A stretch of DNA of 64,000 nucleotides, taken from Phycisphaerae bacterium (lineage in GTDB: Bacteria; Planctomycetota; Phycisphaerae; UBA1845). Below the pieces are notes generated by a model. It made no database searches, was not told the DNA's origin, and saw only the letters and a program-made list of their open reading frames with translations. Made by a program: the position numbers and the translations under genes. Below, piece by piece: positions 17,461-25,449 of the stretch. The stretch lies in the NCBI GenBank assembly GCA_029260135.1, contig JAJDDV010000132.1:1-64000 (forward strand), in the 5' to 3' direction. How positions within the stretch are numbered: the first letter of the stretch is position 1; every line of letters starts with the position of its first letter.

Positions 17461-18519
17461 ATGAACGAACAGTTCTGGGAGAAGCGGATCCTGGGTCCGC
17501 AGGCCTCGATGTGGGCGCGGCCCGCACGCGGCCTGCTTCGGGCTGTGGAGACTGTGTACGCCCGGGCGGTCGCGGCTCGTAACACGCGATTCGATCGTCG
17601 GGGCCCCCGCCACGTCCTTGCCGTTCCCGTCATCAGCGTCGGCAATCTGACCGTAGGAGGTACGGGGAAGACCCCCATCGTCGTGGACTTGGTCCAGCGT
17701 CTGACGGCCATGGGTCATCGGCCCGCCGTAGTCTCGCGCGGCTACCGAGGCGCCGACGGCGGACCGAATGACGAGGTGCGGATGATCCAGCGGCGTTGCC
17801 CCGATGTCATCTGCGTTTCGAATGCGAACCGCGTCGCGGCGGCCGAAGCCGCCCACGGTCAGCTGGGCGCCGACGTCATCGTCCTCGACGACGGGTTTCA
17901 ACATCGCCGGCTTCACCGCTCGGTCGATATTGTCCTGATCGATGCGACCTGCCCTTTCGGTTACGACCACATGCTGCCTCGCGGTTTGCTTCGCGAGCCG
18001 GTGAAATCGCTAGGGCGAGCCGACCTCCTCATTCTTACGCGGGTCGACCAGGTTGCGCCCGCCGACCTGTCATTCACGGAGGCGCGTTTGCGGGAGATCT
18101 CAGGCGGCGGCGCTCCACTTAGGTGCAAACACGCTGTCACTTCCGTCGAACATCTTGACGGTTCCGCCGTGGACGAGCCCATGACCGGCCAGCGCGCCGT
18201 TCTGTTTGCCGGAATTGCCAGGCCCGCTGCATTCGAGGCCACGGTGAAATCGCTCGGCGTGGATGTCGTCGGTACGCACTGGTGGCCTGACCACCATCAT
18301 TATGACGGCGATGATCTGCTGCGATTGGGGAGGGACAGCCGGTACCCTCCTCACGACGTGCTGCTAACGACCGAGAAAGATGCGGTGAAGCTTTCGACTT
18401 TGGGCCAGGTCATCGAGAAGGAGCTTCTCGTTGTGAAGGTTGCGATCGACTTCCTGGATGACGGTGGTACAATGTTGCAGCGCGTCCTCGATCGTACAAT
18501 GCGTTCGACCGATTCCTAG
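17461..18519 (+). CDS. lpxK: Tetraacyldisaccharide 4'-kinase
   Basis: 352 residues. The N-terminal P-loop ISVGNLTVGGTGKTPIVVDL is characteristic of LpxK, which phosphorylates the 4' position of the lipid A disaccharide at the inner membrane. Further family segments: VSRGYRGADGGPNDE, DVIVLDDGFQHRRLHRSVDI, LPRGLLREPVKSL and LTTEKDAVKL. The length is normal. Its presence indicates a lipid A-type outer membrane. No other lpx gene is in the window. Confidence 0.93.
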   Translation: MNEQFWEKRILGPQASMWARPARGLLRAVETVYARAVAARNTRFDRRGPRHVLAVPVISVGNLTVGGTGKTPIVVDLVQRLTAMGHRPAVVSRGYRGADGGPNDEVRMIQRRCPDVICVSNANRVAAAEAAHGQLGADVIVLDDGFQHRRLHRSVDIVLIDATCPFGYDHMLPRGLLREPVKSLGRADLLILTRVDQVAPADLSFTEARLREISGGGAPLRCKHAVTSVEHLDGSAVDEPMTGQRAVLFAGIARPAAFEATVKSLGVDVVGTHWWPDHHHYDGDDLLRLGRDSRYPPHDVLLTTEKDAVKLSTLGQVIEKELLVVKVAIDFLDDGGTMLQRVLDRTMRSTDS

Positions 18520-18540
18520 ACCTGCCGGAAGCAGACGATC

Positions 18541-19392
18541 ATGAAAGCAACGGCTGTCTTCCTCGATCGTGACGGAACGATCATCGAGGACACCGGATAC
18601 GTCGGTGATCCTGAACAGGTTCGCCTTCTTCCCGGTGCCGCCGAGGCGATCCGACGGTTGACCAAGCTTGTGGACGTCGTCGTACTGGCATCGAACCAGT
18701 CCGGCGTGGCGCGAGGGCTGTTTGATGAGGAGGATCTGGCCCGCGTTCACGAGCGCGTCGAGGAACTTCTCCGACAGCACGGCGTGCGCTTGGATGGCGC
18801 CTACTACTGTCCGTATCTTGACGGGCCCAAAGCCACGGTCGATGCCTATCGACGGGCCAGTGAACTTCGAAAACCCAAGCCCGGCATGCTCCTTCAGGCG
18901 GCACGCGACATGAACATCGACCTGTCACGGTCGTGGATGATCGGAGATTCACAGGCCGATGTGGAAGCGGGATGGCGCGCCGGCTGTCAGACGGTACACT
19001 TACGTGATCGCGCGAAGGAGGAGGACGCGTCGACGTCGGCGATGCATACGGCCGCGAGTCTTCTCGAAGCGGCGGAGATTCTGGAACAGAAGATGAAACA
19101 AACTCGCGGTGACACGGCGTTGGGTGCTGCACAAAGCGAAGGAGAAGTCCTGGATGTGCTGCGCGGTATTTCCGATCGATTGGATCGAGCACAACGCCAA
19201 CAGCATCAGCAGGATTTTTCCTTGCTTCGTCTGTTCGGCGCGTTGCTCCAAATGTTCGCGATCGTCGCTGCCGTCTGGGGTTCGGTCGCGTTGTTCGACG
19301 ATCGGTCGGCGCCCGCGACGGCACGGTTTGGCTTGGCCTGCTTCCTTCAGCTCGGGTCCTTGAGTATTTTCGCGGTGGATCGTTTTCGTTGA
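18541..19392 (+). CDS. GmhB-like HAD phosphatase with C-terminal membrane domain
   Basis: 283 residues. Residues 1-185 match the histidinol/heptose-bisphosphate phosphatase branch of HAD enzymes: AVFLDRDGTIIEDTGYV, ASNQSGVARGLF, RKPKPGMLLQAARD and MIGDSQADVEAG. GmhB removes the 7-phosphate of heptose-1,7-bisphosphate in LPS core synthesis. The usual zinc site (CxH and CxC) is largely missing; only one Cys (YYCPYLDGP) remains. After residue 190 a Gln/Glu-rich, coiled-coil-like linker leads to two hydrophobic helices (FGALLQMFAIVAAVWGSVAL and FGLACFLQLGSLSIFAV). This extension is not part of normal GmhB. It follows lpxK by 21 bases, fitting LPS assembly. Confidence 0.8.
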   Translation: MKATAVFLDRDGTIIEDTGYVGDPEQVRLLPGAAEAIRRLTKLVDVVVLASNQSGVARGLFDEEDLARVHERVEELLRQHGVRLDGAYYCPYLDGPKATVDAYRRASELRKPKPGMLLQAARDMNIDLSRSWMIGDSQADVEAGWRAGCQTVHLRDRAKEEDASTSAMHTAASLLEAAEILEQKMKQTRGDTALGAAQSEGEVLDVLRGISDRLDRAQRQQHQQDFSLLRLFGALLQMFAIVAAVWGSVALFDDRSAPATARFGLACFLQLGSLSIFAVDRFR

Positions 19393-19455
19393 ACGTTGCG
19401 CGAACCGTCGCGCAGAACCGGATCACGGAAACGATCTTTCTTTCAACGAAGAAGA

Positions 19456-19483
19456 AGCGGCGAGCCCGGTCGGACTCGCCGCT
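19456..19483. terminator. Bidirectional hairpin terminator between gmhB-like and HU genes
   Basis: AGCGGCGAG (19456-19464) and CTCGCCGCT (19475-19483) form a perfect nine-pair stem with a ten-base loop. On the minus strand it is followed by TTCTTCTTCGTT, a broken T-tract, so it best serves the HU gene. It also lies where the plus-strand lpxK transcript should end. Confidence 0.65.
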
Positions 19484-19559
19484 GCACACTGTGGCAAACG
19501 TGTCGCGTTGCTCCTCGTCCGCCGACTTCGGCGGGTCCGGACGATCGCCGTCGTCGCGC

Positions 19560-19895
19560 TTAGACCATGGTTTTGAGGTTCTTGAGCGCCAAGACCTTGA
19601 CCACGTTGCGTGCGGGTTTGGCCTTGAAGACCGTCTCTTCCCCTGTGAAGGGGTTGATGCCCTTGCGCGATTTGGTCGCCGGCTTGCGCACGACCTTGAT
19701 CTTCATCAGCCCCGGTACGGTGAAGACACCAGGGCCTCGCTTGCCGAGATCCTTCTTGATCAGACCGGCCAGTTCTTCAAACACCATCCCGATCTGCTTG
19801 CGGGTCAGGTCTGAGCCTTCTGCGAGCGTTCCAAAAACCTCTGACTTCGTACGAGCCTTTGCAGCCGTCTTTGCTGCTTTTTTCTTCTTTGCCAT
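19560..19895 (-). CDS. HU/IHF-family DNA-binding protein with basic N-terminal extension
   Basis: 111 residues from ATG 19895, preceded by AGGAGT. Residues 1-18 are a Lys/Ala-rich tail (MAKKKKAAKTAAKARTKS). The body then follows the HU pattern: helices (DLTRKQIGMVFEELAGLIKK), a beta arm (GVFTVPGLMKIKVVRKPATK) and the tip region GINPFTGEETVFKAKPARN. Typical HU is about 90 residues, so the basic tail is extra and recalls lysine-rich nucleoid proteins. Probably abundant and nucleoid-bound. The frame is open upstream but the ribosome-binding site sets the start. Confidence 0.92.
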   Translation of the reverse strand: MAKKKKAAKTAAKARTKSEVFGTLAEGSDLTRKQIGMVFEELAGLIKKDLGKRGPGVFTVPGLMKIKVVRKPATKSRKGINPFTGEETVFKAKPARNVVKVLALKNLKTMV

Positions 19896-19985
19896 TGCGC
19901 ACTCCTTTAAGGTTCCGAAAACCATTCCATCGGCGAGTTCGCCGCGAAATCTAAAGTCGGTTCGATCCGGAGGCAAGCGTTTTTT

Positions 19986-20007
19986 CCCGAAAATATAGTA
20001 TTTTCCC
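19986..20007 (-). promoter_or_regulatory. Palindrome overlapping the probable HU promoter
   Basis: GAAAATATAGTATTTTC (19989-20005) is a perfect inverted repeat of 7+3+7 bases flanked by CCC and CCG, in an otherwise GC-rich region. On the minus strand it contains TATATT, five of six matches to a -10 box, about 100 bases before the HU start. No good -35 is seen. It may be an operator over the -10 element. Confidence 0.4.
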
Positions 20008-20913
20008 GCATTCGGAGGGACGGCGCGAGTCGTCGTCCGATTGCGATGGGGCGCTAGATCGCGCGGGCCGGCGTCTGATGTCGTCATGATTCGAGGCGAT
20101 TGTTCATGTCGCGAATCCGTGTCGTTTGCCCTGTGATGATGGATCCTGTTCCGACTTTCCTCTCCGACCTTGCGCGCTGTCGATCCGCCCTCGCCGGGTC
20201 GGCAGCAGGGTTAATGGGACGACCTCGTGAAACGTGAAGGTCATCGAACACCGGTGTGACCGGGTGTGATATCTTGGACGATGGGTCGTCCAAGAAGGGT
20301 AGCCCAACCGTGATCGAATCCCGATGGCTTGCGGCTAGAATGCCGAAAAACTCGCCAAAAGCCCGAGCGATTGGTGGGCTCGCCGCCGGACCGGAAAAGG
20401 GCCAAGATCGAAGTCGGTGAGCCGCGACCGGCTTGGGTGGCCTTGACGATGACGAGGAATCTCGGCGTCTGGTTGGTAACGGCCGGATCGATGTTTGCCA
20501 CGGAACTGGGGCGGATCGCCTCGAAGGTTGGCCGCGTTGCCGACGGATCGTGCGACGTTGATCGAGGAATCGACTTCGCCTGCGGCAGCTCTTCCTGCGG
20601 CAAGGTGTCGGTTACGTGACGGTCCGACCGGCGCCGGTCGTTCACTCGACGGGGATGTCAAGCGGCACGGCGACTGGGGAGGTTGGAGCGAAGCGACGAA
20701 CAACGGTGGAGGATCGAATGTGAACGTCGGAGGACGGAGGAGTCCAGATCGAACGAGCCCCGTTGGACTGTGAGGGTACTCGGTCGGACCGATGTGCTTG
20801 AGTGACTGGACAGAATACACGCTCCCGTGTAGGAAGAGGTTCGGCCAACGGGCGACTGGGCGTTGGGCTCGGTCGGGGTGTTTGCCTTTGACGAGGTTCG
20901 GAAGGACGACAAC
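20008..20913. other. Large intergenic region with no recognisable gene
   Basis: About 900 bases between HU and pepD. Open frames on both strands are mutually overlapping, Arg/Pro-rich and lack any known motif. The only strong structure is the perfect hairpin at 20272-20295. A small RNA or a decayed gene would be possible, but nothing supports either directly. Confidence 0.5.
20272..20295. repeat. Perfect 10-bp inverted repeat with tetraloop
   Basis: TCTTGGACGA-TGGG-TCGTCCAAGA. No T-tract follows on either strand, so it is not a standard intrinsic terminator. It sits in the large gene-free stretch. Confidence 0.7.
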
Positions 20914-22401
20914 ATGACTGCCGCGCGAATCGAGGAATTGGAGCCGAAGAACGTCTGGGGTTTTTTTGCCGGACTGGCGGCGACACCTCGTCCGTCCAAG
21001 AAGGAAGAGCAGGTTCGCGCGCACGTACTTCAGGTGGCGCAGAAGCACGGCCTGACCGCGAGGGAGGACGGCGTCGGCAACATCGTCGTCGATGTGCCCG
21101 CGTCTGCGGGCTGTGAAGCCGCTCCGATCACGGTTCTCCAGGCGCATCTCGACATGGTCTGCGAGAAGAATAGCGGTACCGAGTACGACTTCGAACGCGA
21201 GGGCATTCGCACGATCATCGACGAGGATCCGAGCACCGGTTGCAGGATCGTACGAGGGGATGGAACGACGCTCGGGGCGGACAACGGCATCGGTGTAGCG
21301 ATGGGGTTCGCTGCAGCCACGTCGGACGACGTTACGCATGGCCCCTTGGAGCTACTCTTCACCATCGACGAAGAGGCCGGCATGACCGGTGCCAAAGCTC
21401 TGACACCTGAATCGTTCAAAGGGCGCCGGCTCATCAATCTCGACTCCGAGGAAGACAACGCGCTGTACATCGGCTGCGCGGGCGGGCGTGATACGACGCT
21501 GACCTGGGATTTCAGTTCGGCCAAGACCGGCGGAGGCGAGGCTGCAGAAGTCAGTATCGAGGGTTTGCGTGGCGGTCACTCGGGAGGGGACATTCACGAG
21601 AACCGCGGTAACGCCATCAAGCTGCTGGCCAGGACGCTCGCGCATGTGGACGTCGAGGGTCTTCAGATCCTCGAGGCGCAAGGGGGCAGCAAGCGTAACG
21701 CGATTCCTCGTGAGGCGCGGGCTGTCGTCACCGGGCCTTCCGGTACGCTGGCGGCGCTTCAGTCGACGGCGGCCAAGGTGGCGGCGAGTGCGCAGTTGGA
21801 ATCGGCGGAACCGGGGCTGAAGGTTCGCGTCGCGGGTGCCTCAGGGACGCCCTCCACGGGAATGAGCGCGGACGACACCGAACGGTTGCTGACGGTATTG
21901 ATGGCCTTGCCGCATGGCGTGCAAGGAATGAGCCCGGCGGTTCCCGGTCTGGTTCAAACGTCCAACAATGTGGCTACGTTTTCTGCGAAGGCGGGCGGAT
22001 CGAGCGGGATTCGTGTTGAAGTGGCGACGCTTTCGCGGAGTTCTTCGGAGCCGTGGAAGAGTGTGATTTGTGCTCAAATCGCGGCGGTCGGGCGCCTGGC
22101 GGGTGCGGATATTCAGACCGCCAATGATTATGCAGGGTGGGAACCGGACGTCGACTCGGCCTTGCTGGCGACGTGTCGTCGCGTTTATGAATCACTCTTT
22201 AAAGAAGCACCCGAGGTTGCAGCCATCCACGCCGGTCTCGAGTGTGGGATCATCGGCAAGCGCGTCGGCAAGATGGATATGATCTCGCTGGGGCCCACCA
22301 TTACGGGTGCCCATAGCCCCGACGAATGCGTTTTCATCGATGCCGTCGCAAAGTCGTGGACCTTCCTCAAGGCGGTCCTGGCGGAGTTGTCGAAGGCGTA
22401 G
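20914..22401 (+). CDS. pepD: Aminoacyl-histidine dipeptidase (M20 family, PepD)
   Basis: 495 residues from ATG 20914, preceded by GGAAGGA. Metal and catalytic motifs of M20/PepD are present: QAHLDMVCEKN (His-x-Asp), GADNGIGVAMG (bridging Asp), FTIDEEAGMTGA (Glu-Glu) and LINLDSEED. The middle lid domain contains RGGHSGGDIHENRGNAIK, and the end IISLGPTITGAHSPDE-like segment holds the final His ligand. It hydrolyses Xaa-His dipeptides such as carnosine-like substrates in the cytoplasm. The length is normal for the family. The gene stands alone. Confidence 0.93.
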   Translation: MTAARIEELEPKNVWGFFAGLAATPRPSKKEEQVRAHVLQVAQKHGLTAREDGVGNIVVDVPASAGCEAAPITVLQAHLDMVCEKNSGTEYDFEREGIRTIIDEDPSTGCRIVRGDGTTLGADNGIGVAMGFAAATSDDVTHGPLELLFTIDEEAGMTGAKALTPESFKGRRLINLDSEEDNALYIGCAGGRDTTLTWDFSSAKTGGGEAAEVSIEGLRGGHSGGDIHENRGNAIKLLARTLAHVDVEGLQILEAQGGSKRNAIPREARAVVTGPSGTLAALQSTAAKVAASAQLESAEPGLKVRVAGASGTPSTGMSADDTERLLTVLMALPHGVQGMSPAVPGLVQTSNNVATFSAKAGGSSGIRVEVATLSRSSSEPWKSVICAQIAAVGRLAGADIQTANDYAGWEPDVDSALLATCRRVYESLFKEAPEVAAIHAGLECGIIGKRVGKMDMISLGPTITGAHSPDECVFIDAVAKSWTFLKAVLAELSKA

Positions 22402-22523
22402 GGGTTCCGGTTGGTTCAGTTAGCACAGGGATCCCTTCTCTCGTGCGCGGAAGACATGGGCTCTATGCCTTCCCGTGTCAAGCTACCGCGGCGCCTCGTC
22501 ATGACCGCGGACCCGCAACGATG

Positions 22524-23240
22524 CTAGCCGGTCAATTTTCGCACAATCACCGGACCGTCGTACGCCGCTGCTTCGAGCGCGGAGGCGACCTGATTCAGGC
22601 AGGCCGGGGCACGATCGGTACCGTCCGATAGAATGTCTGACGTACGAGATTCAGTGCGAACCGAGTGTATGCGCCGGCCCAGCGTCGTGATCCAGTCCGC
22701 GGGCGGACCGATCGAAGATACGCACGCTACATCGACACACGCACCAACCGCCCAGGAATGTGCGTCGTCGATAAGCTCGCGAAGCTCAACCGGCGAGCAC
22801 AGGACACCGCCCGTCGCGGCTTCAAGTGCCAGTGCGACGCCGGTTCGTTCGGCTTCATATCGGAGCCCTACAAACAGGCCACCGGCAAAGTCGAGCGCCT
22901 GCTGATAGCGCTTGAAGGCCACCGCCGCTCGCTCGGCTCCAACCGGCGGAATGGTCAGGTTCAGGCAACTCGCTCCCACCTTTGCGGTCCCGCCAAGCAG
23001 CTGCATCACTTCTTCGAGCGCAGCGTCGATCTTGGTCGTCGAGCATCGCGCCGCCACGGCGTGGACGCGGGATGTCTCGGTTTTCGCGCCGAGACCTGAT
23101 GCGTTCGCGGTGGCTGGGCCCCAACCGCCCAGCGCCCACTCCACGCCGTCGAACCCGTTCGCGGCGGCCTGATTGTACCGGTCGCTGGAGAACGTTGCGC
23201 CGTGCGTCTGCTCGACTCGTAGCAAGGTCGGTCGTTTCAT
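22524..23240 (-). CDS. TIM-barrel protein of sugar isomerase/AP endonuclease-2 fold
   Basis: 238 residues with GGAG five bases before ATG 23240. Segments such as NGFDGVEWALGGWGP, LNLTIPPVGAERAAVAFKRY, TGVALALEAATGGVLCSPVE and VGACVDVACVSSIGP follow the strand-helix spacing of xylose-isomerase-like barrels. Metal ligands are not obvious: Glu in LALEAA and Asp in ACVDVAC could be two. It is shorter than typical members (about 270-290). It diverges from mutL, with 96 bases between starts. Function unassigned. Confidence 0.6.
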   Translation of the reverse strand: MKRPTLLRVEQTHGATFSSDRYNQAAANGFDGVEWALGGWGPATANASGLGAKTETSRVHAVAARCSTTKIDAALEEVMQLLGGTAKVGASCLNLTIPPVGAERAAVAFKRYQQALDFAGGLFVGLRYEAERTGVALALEAATGGVLCSPVELRELIDDAHSWAVGACVDVACVSSIGPPADWITTLGRRIHSVRTESRTSDILSDGTDRAPACLNQVASALEAAAYDGPVIVRKLTG

Positions 23241-23336
23241 CTTCGCTCCACGTTGAGTATACTCGAAACGCGATTGACGTTGACGGGGCCGGTTTCGCGC
23301 CGCCCTTCAGCCATTCCTACAGGCGGGCGTAGCAGT

Positions 23337-25226
23337 ATGAGCACAGCGTGTCGAATTCGGGTCCTCTCCGACCTGCTGATCAAGAAGATTGCCGCCGGTG
23401 AGGTCGTCGAACGCCCCGCCAGTGTCGTCAAGGAACTCGTGGAGAACGCGATCGACGCCGGTGCCCGCCGGATCGCCGTGACGATCGAGGACGGCGGCAA
23501 ACAGCTCATACGGGTGACTGACGAGGGCGACGGCATGTTGCCGGAAGAGCTGCGCCTCGCCGTTACGCCCCACGCGACCAGCAAGATCGCCGTCGAGGAC
23601 GACCTCTACGCGGTGGCCACGATGGGTTTTCGGGGAGAGGCGCTGGCGAGCATCTCGTCGGTCTCGAAGCTTCGCATTGTCTCCCGCCGAGCGGCCGAGG
23701 TCGAAGGGCATGAGATTCGCGTCACGGGCCAGCAGGTTGAGTCGTCCCAGGCGGCGGGATGCCCGGGCGGAACGACGGTCGAGGTGCGTGACTTGTTCTT
23801 CAATGTGCCCGTGCGGCGGAAATTCCTTCGGGCTAACTCGACGGAGACGGGACACATCAGCGAACAGCTCGCGCGGGTCGCATTGGTGAATCCAGAGATT
23901 GCATTCGAGTTCACCGCCAACGGACGGATCAAGCAAAACCTGCCGGCGTGCGAATCGCAAGTTGAACGTATCGCCAAGTGGTTCAGCCCGGATCTGGCTT
24001 CGGCGTTGCTTCATACTCAGCGCGACGAGCGTGGCGTCCATCTCGAAGTGTATGTGGCGCCGCCGGCGCAGTCGAGAGCGACGGCGCAATGGCAGTACAC
24101 GTTTGTCAACGGCCGCTACATTCGCGATCGATACATCCAGCATGCCGCCAAAGAAGCCCACCGTGGGTTGACCGAACCCAATCGACATGGCGTGTTTTTC
24201 CTCTTCCTGGGTATGGACCCCCATTCCGTCGATGTCAATGTCCATCCCACCAAGATCGAAGTGCGCTGGGCCGACCCCAACCTGATTCACTCCCAGGTGC
24301 TCAGCGCGATCCGTGAGACCTTCCAGCAGGCCGATCTGTCGCCTGTATTGCGTATGGATCGCTCGCGCCAGCCCGTTGACGAAAACCGCCAGCAACAGGT
24401 CCGACAAGAGATGGCCGCGTTGCTGAAGGCGACGCCGCCGTTCCAGTCGACCGGATCGTCGACCGGTTCGCCGGCTCCATTCGGTGGGGTGCGTGTCGGC
24501 GCACGATCGCCCTCTGACCTGGGACCTGCTCCCGCGGATGCAGCGCAGACATGGCGTTCCTTGTACTCAGCGCCGGACGTTCCGTCGCATGCCCTCGGTC
24601 AGACCAGTGGCGCCCAAGGTCCATCGCAACGACCTGATGCTTCGCCAGGTCCGGTTCGCCCGCGCGCCATCCAAATGCACAATCTCTACCTGGTGGCCGA
24701 GACCGACGACGGCATCGTCATCGTCGACCAGCACGCGTTGCACGAACGTATTCTGTATGAGCAGTTTCGCGATCGCATTACGGCCGGGCCGCTTGAATCG
24801 CAACGCCTTCTTCTCCCCGAGACTATGAACGTCACGCCCCGCCAAGCCGCGTTGTTGGAGCACAACGCCGACTTGGTCCACAAGCTCGGAATGGAGTTGG
24901 TTCCGTTCGGCGCGGACGCTGTGGCTGTTCAGAGCTTCCCCTCTCTGCTGAAAGACACCGACGTGGTTTCTTTCGTTTCCGATCTGCTCGACTATTTCGG
25001 TTCACAAGAATCGCAGGTCACACCGGACGCGGTCATCGACCATGTGCTCAGCATGATGGCCTGCAAGGCGGCGGTGAAAGCCGGCGACCCACTCGCGCCC
25101 GAAGAGATTCAGGCCCTGTTCGAGAAGCGGCACTTGATCGAGAAGCCCAGCTCCTGCCCGCACGGCAGACCGACGATGCTCCGGCTCACCCGGGCTGATC
25201 TCGATCGCCAGTTCCATCGGACTTGA
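23337..25226 (+). CDS. mutL: DNA mismatch repair protein MutL
   Basis: 629 residues. The GHKL ATPase N-domain is intact: IAAGEVVERPASVVKELVEN, DEGDGM, TSKI and MGFRGEALASISSV. A Pro/Ser/Gln-rich linker spans about residues 350-440. The C-domain carries DQHALHERILYE near residue 464, matching the DQHA(X)2E(X)4E endonuclease motif, plus ACKAAVKAG and SCPHGRPT. It is therefore the nicking type used in organisms without MutH. Start 23337 gives the usual short N-terminus; an in-frame start at 23253 would add 28 unlikely residues. No mutS is in the window. Confidence 0.96.
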   Translation: MSTACRIRVLSDLLIKKIAAGEVVERPASVVKELVENAIDAGARRIAVTIEDGGKQLIRVTDEGDGMLPEELRLAVTPHATSKIAVEDDLYAVATMGFRGEALASISSVSKLRIVSRRAAEVEGHEIRVTGQQVESSQAAGCPGGTTVEVRDLFFNVPVRRKFLRANSTETGHISEQLARVALVNPEIAFEFTANGRIKQNLPACESQVERIAKWFSPDLASALLHTQRDERGVHLEVYVAPPAQSRATAQWQYTFVNGRYIRDRYIQHAAKEAHRGLTEPNRHGVFFLFLGMDPHSVDVNVHPTKIEVRWADPNLIHSQVLSAIRETFQQADLSPVLRMDRSRQPVDENRQQQVRQEMAALLKATPPFQSTGSSTGSPAPFGGVRVGARSPSDLGPAPADAAQTWRSLYSAPDVPSHALGQTSGAQGPSQRPDASPGPVRPRAIQMHNLYLVAETDDGIVIVDQHALHERILYEQFRDRITAGPLESQRLLLPETMNVTPRQAALLEHNADLVHKLGMELVPFGADAVAVQSFPSLLKDTDVVSFVSDLLDYFGSQESQVTPDAVIDHVLSMMACKAAVKAGDPLAPEEIQALFEKRHLIEKPSSCPHGRPTMLRLTRADLDRQFHRT

Positions 25227-25449
25227 TCTGAGCTTCAAACGAGAAGTCTGGACTGACTGCGCCCTTCTCCCCATGGGCCCCCACACCCTCACAGATTCCT
25301 AGAAATAGGGTTTCCGCGAAGGGTCTCAAGGAATGGGGATTCCTCTGGAAGCGGCCATTGGCGATCTGTACAATGGCAGGTGGATTCGGCGTTGATGAAC
25401 TCGGTCGATTGGCCCGGCAACTCTCGATTGTTGATGAAGGAGCGTGTCC

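Noticed and set aside
18581-19489. 302-codon minus-strand frame over the gmhB-like gene
   Set aside because: Antisense to a gene with clear HAD motifs; Arg/Pro-rich low-information protein.
20241-20645. Possible decayed YCII-like gene on the minus strand (PRFLVIVKATQAG)
   Set aside because: Only a dozen residues look family-like; the rest does not continue in any frame.
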